Shown: positions 1 through 8,983 of the stretch, one piece after another
Layout of the letters: each line of letters begins with the position of its first letter
How positions within the stretch are numbered: the first letter of the stretch is position 1
Source: an uncultured Collinsella sp.
GTDB taxonomy: Bacteria > Actinomycetota > Coriobacteriia > Coriobacteriales > Coriobacteriaceae
Length of the DNA stretch: 64,000 nt
Reading direction: 5' to 3'
NCBI GenBank assembly: GCA_958427145.1
Contig: CAUAAZ010000010.1
Location: 1 to 64,000, forward strand
The notes under the pieces: generated by a model
Database searches by the model: none
Seen by the model: only the letters and a program-made list of their open reading frames with translations
What the model was told of the DNA's origin: nothing
Position numbers and translations under genes: made by a program

Positions 1-307
1 CATTATCGTCCCAAATCGGAAAAATGCTATATGTCAATTTTGGTCTAACAGAGCCAACAAAAATGCAGATGGAACCATCGTGCACGACTCCGAGCAGACG
101 CCTTTTTCACGCGTGATTGGCGTCGTTTCTTTTTGTGTCCCTTACCTGGGCTTCGTTAACGCATATTGCACGACGATGCCCGGTTTGCTTGTTGTGGTGG
201 CCGTTCTGGCGCTGCTGGTCGTGGCGTCGATGGTGCTCGATCGGATGGTTTCCGACGAGCCTGCGGGCAAGCATACCCGCGCGCATGCGAGGGAGCGGCG
301 TTCATAG
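1..307 (+). CDS. SipW-type signal peptidase I, C-terminal part (partial)
   Basis: The reading frame is open from base 2 to the stop at 305-307, giving 101 residues; the start and catalytic residues lie before the window. Visible are the end of the extracytoplasmic catalytic domain (NKNADGTIVHDSEQTPFSR), the segment VIGVVSFCVPYLGFVNAY typical of the last strand and hinge of SipW-like signal peptidases, a hydrophobic helix (LLVVVAVLALLVVASMVL) and a short basic tail. SipW enzymes remove the special signal peptides of TasA/CalY-like fibre proteins at the membrane. Three such substrates follow on the same strand, which supports the call. A GTG at 80 could be mistaken for the start, but the frame and similarity continue upstream. 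The Ser/Lys dyad cannot be seen. Confidence 0.75.
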   Translation, partial: IIVPNRKNAICQFWSNRANKNADGTIVHDSEQTPFSRVIGVVSFCVPYLGFVNAYCTTMPGLLVVVAVLALLVVASMVLDRMVSDEPAGKHTRAHARERRS

Positions 308-377
308 CGGCAGGGAGAAGTGTTGGCGGCGGTAAAGGTCGTTGCCGGGGAAGACGATTCTCGAAAGGAAGAGAACT

Positions 378-1100
378 ATGGAAAACAAGAAGAAAAAGCG
401 CTACGGCATCGTTGCCGCCTTGCTGCTGCTGGTGCTGGCCGCCGGCGTGGGCACCTACGCCTGGCTGACGGCTACGCAGTCGCTGAAGAACGAATTTACG
501 GTTGGCAGCATCGGCAAGCCCGAAGTGAAGCCCGACCCCGATCATCCGGACAAGCCCGGCACTGATCCCACGGACCCCTCAGTGGATGGTTACCTGTTTG
601 AGACCAAGTGGGTGAAGGACTCCAAGATGATTCCCGACACCAACATCGATAAGAACCCCAACGTCGGTATCGGCAAGGATTCCGATAGCTCCTATGTGTT
701 CGTCTACGTGAAGAACGCCATCGTGAAGGACGGTGAAGGCGCGCTTGCCAAGACCCCGTACTTCAACCTTAACAATGGCTGGAAGCCGGTTGCTACTGAC
801 CAGGTGAAGACCAACGGCAACGAAGGCCAGTACGTGAGCGGTCTGTTCATGTATACCGCTGACGGAACCGACGCTCCTGCAAAGCTTACCCCCGCTAATG
901 GCAAGGCTGCTTACACCGGCGAGCTGTTCAGCACCGTGCATATCCCGGCTGCCATGAACAGCACGGATGTCGTTGAAAATCCTGCTATGACGGTCTCCTG
1001 CTACATCTTCGGCGCTGACCAGAAGGGCGACAAGGCTGACGCTGCCGCCAACGCTGTCGAGCAGGCCAAGGCTTGGGCTAAGACTCAGGCTCAGGCTTAA
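378..1100 (+). CDS. TasA/CalY-like SipW-dependent exported protein, probable fibre subunit 1
   Basis: 240 residues. The start is ATG 378, behind AAAGGAAGAG at 364-373; an in-frame ATG at 342 lacks such a site. The N-terminus is a SipW-cognate signal: basic KKKKRYG, a hydrophobic core at about residues 10-25, then GTYAWLTATQSLKNEFTVGS, matching the G-T-A-[FW]-x-T...N-x-[FL]-x-x-G pattern of these proteins. A Pro/Asp-rich linker (about 42-60) precedes a soluble domain with no family I recognise. It directly follows the signal peptidase and is followed by a hairpin at 1111-1159 that could let it be made in excess over the genes downstream, as expected for a major fibre subunit (inference). Confidence 0.75.
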   Translation: MENKKKKRYGIVAALLLLVLAAGVGTYAWLTATQSLKNEFTVGSIGKPEVKPDPDHPDKPGTDPTDPSVDGYLFETKWVKDSKMIPDTNIDKNPNVGIGKDSDSSYVFVYVKNAIVKDGEGALAKTPYFNLNNGWKPVATDQVKTNGNEGQYVSGLFMYTADGTDAPAKLTPANGKAAYTGELFSTVHIPAAMNSTDVVENPAMTVSCYIFGADQKGDKADAAANAVEQAKAWAKTQAQA

Positions 1101-1110
1101 CCCCTCCCCA

Positions 1111-1159
1111 CCGAGATCCCGGCCCGCTCCCCATCCCCATTTTCGGGTCGGGATTTCGG
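1111..1159 (+). terminator. Hairpin after fibre gene 1, possible partial terminator
   Basis: CCGAGATCCCG (1111-1121) pairs with CGGGATTTCGG (1149-1159) around a C-rich loop, followed by TCCCCCTTTAAT. The T run is short, so termination may be partial; it could set the ratio between the first subunit and the genes after it. Confidence 0.5.
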
Positions 1160-1189
1160 TCCCCCTTTAATCGACGATTGGCGAACGTA

Positions 1190-1837
1190 ATGCTCAACAA
1201 TCTTTCCGACAATCAGAAACGCACCTTGGCGCTTGCCGCGATGGCGCTGTTGGCCCTGGCGTGCCTGTGTGGCGCGCTGGCTTTTACCGTTGATATGGTT
1301 CCGGCGAACAACGTTCTATCGTTTGGCAGCGTGAAGGTACGAGTCTGCGAATACACCCTCAACGAGCAGGGCGAGGAGATTCCGTTTGAGGCTGACGAGC
1401 ACGGGGACTACCCCGACACCAAGGCCGGGGGCTCTGACATTAGCCGCATTGTGCGCGTGGAGAACGCCGGCGCGCAGCCTGAGTACGTTCGCGCTCGTCT
1501 GCGCATGACGTCAGTGGCACCCGACGGTTCGAGTGCGGATGCCTCGGGCAACGTTGCCTTTAACGTGAACGCGGGCGAGGGGTCCCCGTGGATCGATGGC
1601 GGCGATGGGTGGTACTACTACCGCGGATTGGCTGGCCGTGGCGGCATGCTCGACCCCGGCGCCACGACGGAGAGTCTCATGGACTCGCTGCGCTTCGTGG
1701 GCGACTACAACGATGCCGCGCGCGGTGGCTCATTCAAACTTGATATCGACGTCCAGGCCGTGCAGGCCAAAAATCAGCAGGCAAACGATACCGTCCTCGA
1801 CGTGCTCGACGTCGTGGGCTGGCCGGAGGCGAACTAG
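1190..1837 (+). CDS. TasA-like SipW-dependent exported protein 2
   Basis: 215 residues from ATG 1190; TTG 1178 in the same frame would add four residues, and neither start has a strong ribosome-binding site. A hydrophobic stretch at about residues 13-32 (LALAAMALLALACLCGALAF) is followed by VPANNVLSFGSVKVRV, the N-x-[FL]-x-x-G part of SipW-cognate signals. The rest looks like a beta-rich domain with alternating charged and hydrophobic residues (RIVRVENAGAQPEYVRARLRM), typical of TasA-like minor subunits. It ends three bases before the giant repeat protein, whose ribosome-binding site (GGAGG, 1825-1829) lies inside this gene, so the two are probably translationally linked. The specific role is unknown. 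Confidence 0.65.
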   Translation: MLNNLSDNQKRTLALAAMALLALACLCGALAFTVDMVPANNVLSFGSVKVRVCEYTLNEQGEEIPFEADEHGDYPDTKAGGSDISRIVRVENAGAQPEYVRARLRMTSVAPDGSSADASGNVAFNVNAGEGSPWIDGGDGWYYYRGLAGRGGMLDPGATTESLMDSLRFVGDYNDAARGGSFKLDIDVQAVQAKNQQANDTVLDVLDVVGWPEAN

Positions 1838-1840
1838 CCT

Positions 1841-4800
1841 ATGAAGCTCAAGAACAGAAATCGAGGTGTGCTCAGCAGGCTGATTGCCGTCGCGGCGATT
1901 GCCCTTTGCTGCGTTATGGTGCTGCCGGCGGTGGCGCATGCCGAGGGTAAAACCGAATTCCACATCAAAAACGAGGCTGACTTTTTGTCGTGCGTGGCGC
2001 TTTCGCGCGAGCGCGACACGCGCGATTGGCACGTCTATCTCGATAACGATATTGAGCTCGATGGTGAGGACATGAAGACCATCGTCTCAAACACGGTCAA
2101 GCACCTCTCCTTTGGCAATAAGGAGCATCCCTTTAGGGGCGTTTTCGATGGCCAGAACCACACCGTTAAAGGTCTGGACTACGCCAACAATATGTTGGAT
2201 CCCGAGCGCGATACGGGCTTTTTTGCCGAGACCGATGGCGCTACCATCAAGAACTTCCTGGTCAAGGATGCCAACATTTGGGCTGACTTTCGCGGCGGCA
2301 TTATCGTGGGCAAGGCTGTCAACACCCGCTTCGAAAACGTCATGGTCATGGAGAGTACCCTGCACGTTACGTGCGCCAACAACATGCTCAACGTTATTAC
2401 TAACGCAGGCTTTGAGGGTGGATTGATTGCCGGCGAGCTCGATGGTTGCACCCTCTACGACTGCGAGGTCCGTGGTGGCCGCGCCGTTAACAGCACGACT
2501 TCGGGCGTACAAGCAATCGGTGGCGAGGGCCTGTATATGGCGGCGTTTGCCGGCTACGTTAAAAACTCGACTATCGAGTATTGCCGCGTGACGCCTACGC
2601 GCAACCAGGATGGCTCGATTGCCGAGAAGGGCATGACCGACGTCACCAATAAATACGATGTTGCCGTTGGCGCCCTGGGCGGCAACAACGTGTACGCCTC
2701 GGGTTTTGTGGGCTGCATGGCTGGTGGTGCCAAGGTCATCGACTGCTTCTCGACGGCACAATGCTACAGCTATGCCGCGTCGTACGTGGGCGTCATTTCC
2801 GTGACGCGTGCGTGGACGGGTGGCCTGGCGGGCCGTATTTTAACTGAAGAGGGCAACGAGCTCGTTCGAAGCCACTTTGCGGGCGATTTGAGCTCGCGTC
2901 AGTACAATCCCATCGCCGTGATTCCCATTATTCAAAACGACGTGAACTTGGGCGGTATTGCTGCGCGCGCCAACAAGGGCGATGCCACGGTTACCGAGTG
3001 CTACTTTAAGCCGAGCGTGAGCCTAAAAGGCAGCAGCCAGGGTACTGCGGCTAAGAAAAAGATACCTTCGTTTGGCGGTGACGGCACCACCAAGGGCGAC
3101 AGCTACGGTCCGTGGGATGACGAGCGTTACATCACGCGCGAGCTGTGGGAACAGCACGACTACGACTTCTGTGCCGGCACCATGCGCTCGACCGCCAACG
3201 ACGATGCCCTGGGCGGTTCGCATGCCAACGAGTGGGCGATGGACTACAGGCTGAATATTCCCGTGCATGGCCAGAGCGTTAAGGCGACGATTGATTTTCC
3301 CGGTGCGGGTACGGCAACAATCGAGAAGACCAAACTTGGCAAAGACCAGGCGACCACGGACCCGTACACCTTTGCGGTGAGCGCCGTGCTGGCGGGAACT
3401 GCTCAGGGCTTGGCCCAGGGCGATACCTCGGTGACGTTCAGGCAGGATACCTCCGCAAAGCCTGCGGGGCTGAGCGAAGCGAACGGCGGCTACCGCTTTA
3501 TGGGCTGGTTCCGCGAGCGCGATGTGCGTGCGAATCGAATTGGACAAGACAACAGCTGGTTTGCCGGCAAGACCGATGACGCTGCGGTGAAGGATGGCAA
3601 GCGCGTTCAGGACAACACGAAGCACGAGGCGACGTCTATCTACACTGCCGACAACGGCAAGGATCATTCCGAGAGTGAGGGCTTCAAGGGCAATGACCTC
3701 TTTATCGCTTCATACGAGGCGCAGGTGCTGTTCTATAACGTTAAGGGCGAGATGCTCAATTGGAAAGACGGCAAGGCGCACGATCAGTCTACGGACTGGT
3801 ACCGCTATGGCGTCGGTTTGACGCCCGCTGCCCCCGCGGATCGCGGCGGCTTGTCGAAAACCGCGATGTTTATCGGCTGGACCACGCAGCCGAACGACGA
3901 TAAGAGCATGAACGGCGCCTATGCCGCCATTACCTCTCCTCAGCTGGCAGATCTTAAAAATCAGGGAGCTTTTTATCCTGCGGGTAGCGAGATCACCGTG
4001 GTCGGTCCCACCGATTTCTATCCCGTGTACAGCGACTACGTTTCGAACATCATGACGGTGTTCGAAGGCAATGAGCAGGATGAACTCGGTGATGTGACCC
4101 AGCGCGTTGACGTGGGCAATACTCATGTGGACGTGCAGCCGGGCGAGAATGGAACGAGCTCCTATACCGTGCAGGTACGCGATGTGAACAATAAGCCTCT
4201 ATCCGATGGCGGCACCCTGCCCGACGGCTACCGCTTCTTGGGTTGGTATGAAAACAAGGGGACCGAGGATGCCCCGCTCGAGGTGCGCGTAAGCCGCGAC
4301 CCCAGCTATACGCTCCCTGCCGATGTCGATCTAACCGTGCCGCACACCTACATCGCCCGCTTTGAGTACCGCGTGGATTATTACGTCCGCGCGTACGCGA
4401 ACGATGAATACACGAAGTCGGAACTCCTTTGCTCTGTATGGAACGAGTACAATACACCGTTTAACGATCAGGTTGGCACAAGTTATGTTCGAGAGAACGT
4501 GGTGCACTGGGGTTCCGAGCACGTTAATCATGGCGATAAGAATGCCTATAGGGGCGAGTGTGCAGAGGGGTACTACGACAGCAATAAGCGAATCGTGGCC
4601 CCCATGAGCGCATATTCGCATAACGTGAGAAACGATACGGGGGCGGATACCCTAAAGAATGTCCTTGTGGATACAGATTTCCCAGGTTCTGGAACGATTG
4701 ACGATGAAAAGGTTATTAATGCGTTGAAGTACACTTTTACGCCATCTAACGATCGTTATAGCTTGAAGTTTTGGACGCTTGAGAGAAGCGGCGGCCGATG

Positions 4801-7300
4801 GACGTATCTTAATAATCCCGTAAAGGCTTCAATCGATTACACTTCGAAATACCGCATGCGTGCAATGGTGACGACGCGTGTCGATTTTTATAAGAAAGAT
4901 GGCACGGTCTACAAGGAAACGACGCGTCGCTACGAGAGCAATTTGCTCCAAAAGAAGAGTGGCGAAGAGGATCCTCATTACACGTACAAGTATCCATTCA
5001 TCTATACGAATGATACGGTTGATAAGAATTCCGGAGGGGACAGCGACAACATTACAGATCCTAAACTGACCCTCGAGTCCTCTCCGACCGATGTGGAGAT
5101 GGCGGTGCCGGGCTATAAGTTCTTGGGCTGGATTTCTACGGCTGAGGTCGAGAAGGGCTCTCCCGTCTGGAACTATATCTACGATGTCGCCAACGACCCC
5201 TATGTGACGAGCGATCCGGAAAAGGCGGCGCCATACTTGGCGACGGATGACTCCAAGGTCACCCAGTGGCAGGATGCCTATCCCGTCTACGCAAAGTACG
5301 ACGTCAGCTATACCACCAACCTGCATCGTGCCGGTTTTGAGGGCACTTCTGAAGTCAATGTGCCCAAGTACGATATCGTCCCTGTTATCAATGCGGACAC
5401 TGATCCCGCCACGGCAACGGTGACTCCTGATATTGCGACGCCTGTTTATAAATCCGGTGGCGAGCTATACAAGCTAAATAAGGTCGAAATCGAACTCCCG
5501 AATGGTGAGGTCAAGAAGCTCGATTCTGCCGACGGCAGCTCCTACTCCTATCCGGTGGAGCCGGGCAAACCCTATACGTTTGTGGCCTACTACGCGCCCA
5601 TCGCGGTGGTGTACCACCTGAACGGCACCGATATCGATGGCAAGCTCGCGCAGGAGGGCGATACGCTCGGCAGCCTTAAGGATGGCATCCCGCTGCCAAC
5701 GTATAACGTTGGCGACATCGATGCTGCAACGAACGCATACAATGCTTTCGTAGGCTGGACGGAAACTAAACCGGCATCCGGCAACGGTTATGTCGTTTGG
5801 TCGGACGGCCTTCCCATGGTGAATACAAACACTGTGGTTAACGCCCCCATGGAGCTGTACCCGGTCTACCGTGCCAGCGCGGTAATTGTCCAATCGAATA
5901 TCGATGCCAATCTGGATAACCCCGATTCCGTGCGTTCTCTTTCGCGCACCGACTCTGGCGATCAAATTTCGCTGGAAGTAAGAGCTACAGCTGAGGTTGT
6001 CGGCAAGGATGGCACCAAGTACGACTTTGTCGGCTGGTCGCGTGACTATGAATCCGATAGTAAATACACTCTGATGACCGAAGACGATAAGTATCCCCTC
6101 GAGGGTAGTGAACCCTTTAAGGGCGCGACGTATACCGCGGTGTACAAGGTCACGCCGCATAAGGTGCGCTATCACAGCGTCGACGGGGCGGTCATCTTTA
6201 CGGCGACGGTCGACTCGGGCGACGAGCGAGCGACGGGTGCTGGCTTCGTCCATAACGTCGATGTTCCCAAGATGGATGAGAGCGGCAACCCGGTCTACGA
6301 CAAAAACGGCAATCCCGAGATGGAGAAAAAGTCCGTGGCATACGACCCGGACGCCCACTCCAAGATCGTCGCGCTGCTCGATGAAAAGATGGCTACTAGC
6401 GGTGACGTACGTGAGCTCTTCCTGGAGTGGCGATATGTGCCTGCCGTTGGCGCTCCGAAGTCTTGGAATGAGTTTAAGGGCGAGCCGGTCAAGGGAGACA
6501 TGGACCTGTATCCCGTGACGTATCGAGTGGCCGCCAATGATACGTCCGATACCGAGAAACCCGTAGCAATGACCGCGCAGCTTAAGTGGTTGCTCGATCC
6601 CACCGCTGACAACACAGTCGACAACAACGCCGACGAGGCGTCGTTTAAGGCCTGCTTCGCCAAGCCGTTTATGGGGACGCAGCTGACTGTTACGGTTAAG
6701 CAGGCGAGCTACGGCCCTGGTACATCCATGACGGAGGAGCCCGTAAACGACAAATATGTCTCGCTTTATAGCTTGGGCTCGGGTAACGGTTCGTTTGACT
6801 TGGCCAACCGCCTGGAGTCCAAGAAGACGGGCGAAGGGGAGCAGGGCCCCGGCAATGCCGTGTTCAACTTCGCCAAGACCCATGCGCTGACAATTGTTAA
6901 AAAGACCACCGATACAAGTGCTATGGGGCAGACGTTCCGCTTTAAGGTGACGAAGACGGCAGAGGGAGCCTCTTCCGAGACGCGCATGGTCGAGGTGAAA
7001 GTCGATAAAACCCAGCAGGAAAACGGTGAAACCTGGTATGTCGGCAGCGTGCAGCTTGCCGCTCCGGCGGGTGACTATACCGTCGTGGAAGACACGGCTT
7101 GGGCATGGCGCTACCAGGGTGAGCTGAGCACGCCGGGTAAGGTGCCCGGTAAATCTGCCGAACTAGTCATCTCGTCCGCTTCGAGTGCGGGCGACACCGT
7201 GGTGACGTGCGTCAACACGCGTGCGAAGGACAAATGGGTCGATGGTGGCTCGCGTGCCAAGAATGTTTGGGAAAACGGCACGCTGAGGAGGGAGGACTAG
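1841..7300 (+). CDS. Giant secreted repeat protein with GLUG-like, InlB-type and Cna-B-like regions
   Basis: 1,819 residues. A Sec signal peptide (MKLKNRNRGVLSRLIAVAAI..., probable cut after AHA near residue 34) is followed by a GLUG-like part (FRGVFDGQNHTVKGLDYAN near residue 97, then more segments to about 400). At least six InlB B-repeat-type strands follow, marked by [FM]-x-G-W near residues 554, 678, 800, 1094, 1304 and 1396. A Cna-B/SpaA-like domain lies near 1682-1790 (LTIVKKTTDTSAMGQTF ... VVEDTAWAWRYQ). No LPXTG-type signal or C-terminal membrane helix is present, so it is either released or held by partners. It sits between SipW substrates in one tight gene cluster, which suggests a fibre-tip or adhesion role (inference). 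The stretch around 4380-5090 looks more AT-rich than its surroundings. Confidence 0.7.
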   Translation: MKLKNRNRGVLSRLIAVAAIALCCVMVLPAVAHAEGKTEFHIKNEADFLSCVALSRERDTRDWHVYLDNDIELDGEDMKTIVSNTVKHLSFGNKEHPFRGVFDGQNHTVKGLDYANNMLDPERDTGFFAETDGATIKNFLVKDANIWADFRGGIIVGKAVNTRFENVMVMESTLHVTCANNMLNVITNAGFEGGLIAGELDGCTLYDCEVRGGRAVNSTTSGVQAIGGEGLYMAAFAGYVKNSTIEYCRVTPTRNQDGSIAEKGMTDVTNKYDVAVGALGGNNVYASGFVGCMAGGAKVIDCFSTAQCYSYAASYVGVISVTRAWTGGLAGRILTEEGNELVRSHFAGDLSSRQYNPIAVIPIIQNDVNLGGIAARANKGDATVTECYFKPSVSLKGSSQGTAAKKKIPSFGGDGTTKGDSYGPWDDERYITRELWEQHDYDFCAGTMRSTANDDALGGSHANEWAMDYRLNIPVHGQSVKATIDFPGAGTATIEKTKLGKDQATTDPYTFAVSAVLAGTAQGLAQGDTSVTFRQDTSAKPAGLSEANGGYRFMGWFRERDVRANRIGQDNSWFAGKTDDAAVKDGKRVQDNTKHEATSIYTADNGKDHSESEGFKGNDLFIASYEAQVLFYNVKGEMLNWKDGKAHDQSTDWYRYGVGLTPAAPADRGGLSKTAMFIGWTTQPNDDKSMNGAYAAITSPQLADLKNQGAFYPAGSEITVVGPTDFYPVYSDYVSNIMTVFEGNEQDELGDVTQRVDVGNTHVDVQPGENGTSSYTVQVRDVNNKPLSDGGTLPDGYRFLGWYENKGTEDAPLEVRVSRDPSYTLPADVDLTVPHTYIARFEYRVDYYVRAYANDEYTKSELLCSVWNEYNTPFNDQVGTSYVRENVVHWGSEHVNHGDKNAYRGECAEGYYDSNKRIVAPMSAYSHNVRNDTGADTLKNVLVDTDFPGSGTIDDEKVINALKYTFTPSNDRYSLKFWTLERSGGRWTYLNNPVKASIDYTSKYRMRAMVTTRVDFYKKDGTVYKETTRRYESNLLQKKSGEEDPHYTYKYPFIYTNDTVDKNSGGDSDNITDPKLTLESSPTDVEMAVPGYKFLGWISTAEVEKGSPVWNYIYDVANDPYVTSDPEKAAPYLATDDSKVTQWQDAYPVYAKYDVSYTTNLHRAGFEGTSEVNVPKYDIVPVINADTDPATATVTPDIATPVYKSGGELYKLNKVEIELPNGEVKKLDSADGSSYSYPVEPGKPYTFVAYYAPIAVVYHLNGTDIDGKLAQEGDTLGSLKDGIPLPTYNVGDIDAATNAYNAFVGWTETKPASGNGYVVWSDGLPMVNTNTVVNAPMELYPVYRASAVIVQSNIDANLDNPDSVRSLSRTDSGDQISLEVRATAEVVGKDGTKYDFVGWSRDYESDSKYTLMTEDDKYPLEGSEPFKGATYTAVYKVTPHKVRYHSVDGAVIFTATVDSGDERATGAGFVHNVDVPKMDESGNPVYDKNGNPEMEKKSVAYDPDAHSKIVALLDEKMATSGDVRELFLEWRYVPAVGAPKSWNEFKGEPVKGDMDLYPVTYRVAANDTSDTEKPVAMTAQLKWLLDPTADNTVDNNADEASFKACFAKPFMGTQLTVTVKQASYGPGTSMTEEPVNDKYVSLYSLGSGNGSFDLANRLESKKTGEGEQGPGNAVFNFAKTHALTIVKKTTDTSAMGQTFRFKVTKTAEGASSETRMVEVKVDKTQQENGETWYVGSVQLAAPAGDYTVVEDTAWAWRYQGELSTPGKVPGKSAELVISSASSAGDTVVTCVNTRAKDKWVDGGSRAKNVWENGTLRRED

Positions 7301-7301
7301 G

Positions 7302-7871
7302 ATGACTAAGCGCAAGCGGATCGTCGCCCTCCTTGTCGGCGTTCTCCTTTTGGCCGGCGCTGCCGGCACCTTTGCGTGGCTTTCGGTTACGGGCGTGCTG
7401 GTCAACGAGTTTGGCTTTGGCTCGGTGTCGCCTTCGGTGAACGAGAAGCTCGACAATAATGTAAAGAGCGACGTTGCGGTTAAAAATAGCGGCTCAGCGC
7501 CGGCGTACCTGCGTGTTGCGGTGGATATCTACTGGCAGGACCAGGATGGCGCACGCTTGTGGGATGAGCCGGTTGCTGGCAAAGATTACGTCATTGAGTG
7601 GGACAAGGTGTCCAACGCCTCCACTACAAACAGCGCCAGGTCTTGGGTTGTCGCTTCCGATGGGTTCTACTACTGGACGTCTCCCGTTGCGCCGATGGGC
7701 GAAACCGGCGTGCTCATCAGGAGCGTGGACGAGAAGAAGACGGATGGCAAGAACCTGGTCGTTGACATTTCGACCCAGGCAATTCAATCAACGCCCGATG
7801 ATGCGGTTAAAGAGGCATGGGGTTGCAAGGTCAATGATGGCGTGCTGGTGCCGCCGCATGGAGGTGCGTAA
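7302..7871 (+). CDS. TasA-like SipW-dependent exported protein 3
   Basis: 189 residues. ATG 7302 follows the giant gene's stop by one base, with GGAGG inside the preceding codons (7291-7295). The N-terminus is a clear SipW-cognate signal: KRKR, a hydrophobic core at about 6-21, then AGTFAWLSVTGVLVNEFGFG. The mature part contains NSGSAPAYLRVAVDIYWQD, resembling the VENTGSVPAYIRV-type strand common in TasA/CalY relatives, so it is likely a beta-sandwich subunit. Its place between the giant protein and the wall-anchored protein suggests a linking or minor fibre role. No specific function can be assigned. Confidence 0.7.
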   Translation: MTKRKRIVALLVGVLLLAGAAGTFAWLSVTGVLVNEFGFGSVSPSVNEKLDNNVKSDVAVKNSGSAPAYLRVAVDIYWQDQDGARLWDEPVAGKDYVIEWDKVSNASTTNSARSWVVASDGFYYWTSPVAPMGETGVLIRSVDEKKTDGKNLVVDISTQAIQSTPDDAVKEAWGCKVNDGVLVPPHGGA

Positions 7872-7873
7872 GT

Positions 7874-8572
7874 ATGGCATTCCCAATTCGCAAAGGCGTT
7901 GCGCGCTCCTTGCGTTGCGTGGTCGCGGCCATTTTCTGCGTGGTCGCGCTTGCCACTCCTGCCCGTGCATTCGCCGATACTCCCGCGATTGCGTATGACG
8001 GAAATGCGCGCCAGCTGACGGTCTCGGGAACGACGGCCTCCTTGGGGGGGCCCGATCTGTTTCCAGCCTTTAAAGATCTAATGCCCGGCGATGTGCGCGA
8101 GCAGCAGATCGAGGTTCGTGCCACGGGCGTAAAGTCCCAGGTACGCGTGTTTGTGCGGGCCGTTGTCGATCACGAGACGGCACGCTTGCTGTCGCCCATT
8201 ACCTTAACGGCGTCGGCGAGCGATGCGTCTGCCGGTTGGCTCCAGACGGGAACGCCGGGCAGCGTGTTCGCATATCCCACGCAGGTCGCAACGTTTACGA
8301 GTGATGGCAGTACGGTGCTCAATTTGCAACTAAGTGTCCCGACGTCGGTGGGCAACGAGCTTGCCGACGCAAGCAAGACCATTCGCTGGGAGATTACCGC
8401 CGAGGATGATGGCGAGAAGATTCCCGTACGCCCAGCTGGCAGTAAGAGCCCCGGCCTGTTTGGCCTGGCGGCAACCGGCGACAGCACGCTCACATTGCTC
8501 TTGGTGTTGCTGACGCTTGCGATCATCGCTTTTATGGCCGCGCTGCTTTTGTCTCAAAGGAATAAGCGCTAG
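7874..8572 (+). CDS. LAATG-type wall-anchored surface protein
   Basis: 232 residues, starting two bases after the previous stop. A signal peptide covers about residues 1-33 (VVAAIFCVVALATPARAFA). The C-terminus carries LFGLAATGDS near residue 198, then a hydrophobic helix (LTLLLVLLTLAIIAFMAALLL) and the basic tail SQRNKR. This is a complete sorting signal of the LAXTG kind, which class E sortases of high-GC actinobacteria recognise. The middle part has no family I recognise. As the last gene of the cluster and the only one with an anchor, it may tie the fibre to the cell wall (inference). No sortase gene is visible in this window. Confidence 0.7.
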   Translation: MAFPIRKGVARSLRCVVAAIFCVVALATPARAFADTPAIAYDGNARQLTVSGTTASLGGPDLFPAFKDLMPGDVREQQIEVRATGVKSQVRVFVRAVVDHETARLLSPITLTASASDASAGWLQTGTPGSVFAYPTQVATFTSDGSTVLNLQLSVPTSVGNELADASKTIRWEITAEDDGEKIPVRPAGSKSPGLFGLAATGDSTLTLLLVLLTLAIIAFMAALLLSQRNKR

Positions 8573-8592
8573 GTCCATCTTCTAAACGCAAC

Positions 8593-8717
8593 GCCCTCCC
8601 GGGCGGCGGGCACGAAGTTCTCTGCTCTACAGTCCTGCACAAGACGAAGGCCACATTAAGTGGCCTTCTTTGCGTGCGTAACTCGCGATGAACTTCGTGC
8701 CCGCCGCCCGGGAGGGC
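8593..8717. repeat. Nested inverted-repeat element, family A copy 1
   Basis: Perfect 28-bp arms (8593-8620 and 8690-8717) enclose 69 bases holding a second hairpin, GAAGGCCAC-ATTAA-GTGGCCTTC (8646-8668). Read on the minus strand, the inside starts with ATCGCGAGTTACGCACG (8673-8689) and contains GCAGGACTG (8630-8638), both shared with the element at 9065-9197, whereas the arms differ. It lies between converging genes and may also end transcription of the surface locus. Confidence 0.85.
8646..8672 (+). terminator. Inner hairpin with short T run, probable terminator of the surface locus
   Basis: The nine-base-pair stem GAAGGCCAC/GTGGCCTTC with loop ATTAA is followed by TTTG. It is the first strong hairpin after the LAATG-anchored gene. 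Confidence 0.6.
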
Positions 8718-8772
8718 GCCCCTTTATTGATGGAAGGCCTAATAAGCTGATATTCCATGCCCGGATGTGTTC

Positions 8773-8982
8773 AGAGTGGGACGGGCTTTCCGGATGGGCG
8801 GGCTCTCGGAAAATGCGTCCCGGAATCAAGACTTGGAATGGGATGCGGTTTCCGGTTGAGGGCTCTGGCGGAAAATGCGACCCGGAATTTGCGTCCGGAG
8901 TGGGATGGAGCTTCCCGACGGAGCCACAAGCGGAAACTGCATCCCACTCCAGACGTGAATTCTGGGGCATGGTTTCCGGATG
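8773..8982. repeat. Tandem array of 62-bp hairpin units
   Basis: Three diverged direct copies (8773-8834, 8835-8896, 8897-8958) and partial copies on both sides. Each of the first two units is an imperfect dyad: GGGA[CT]G-x-TTTCCG on the left and CGGAAAATGCG[TA]CCC on the right. Copy 3 keeps the plan with changed bases. Short open frames across this array follow the repeat and are not credible genes. Confidence 0.75.
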
Positions 8983-8983
8983 T

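Noticed and set aside
8773..8982. CRISPR array
   Set aside because: Units are 62 bp, diverged and directly adjoining, with no unique spacers and no cas genes nearby.
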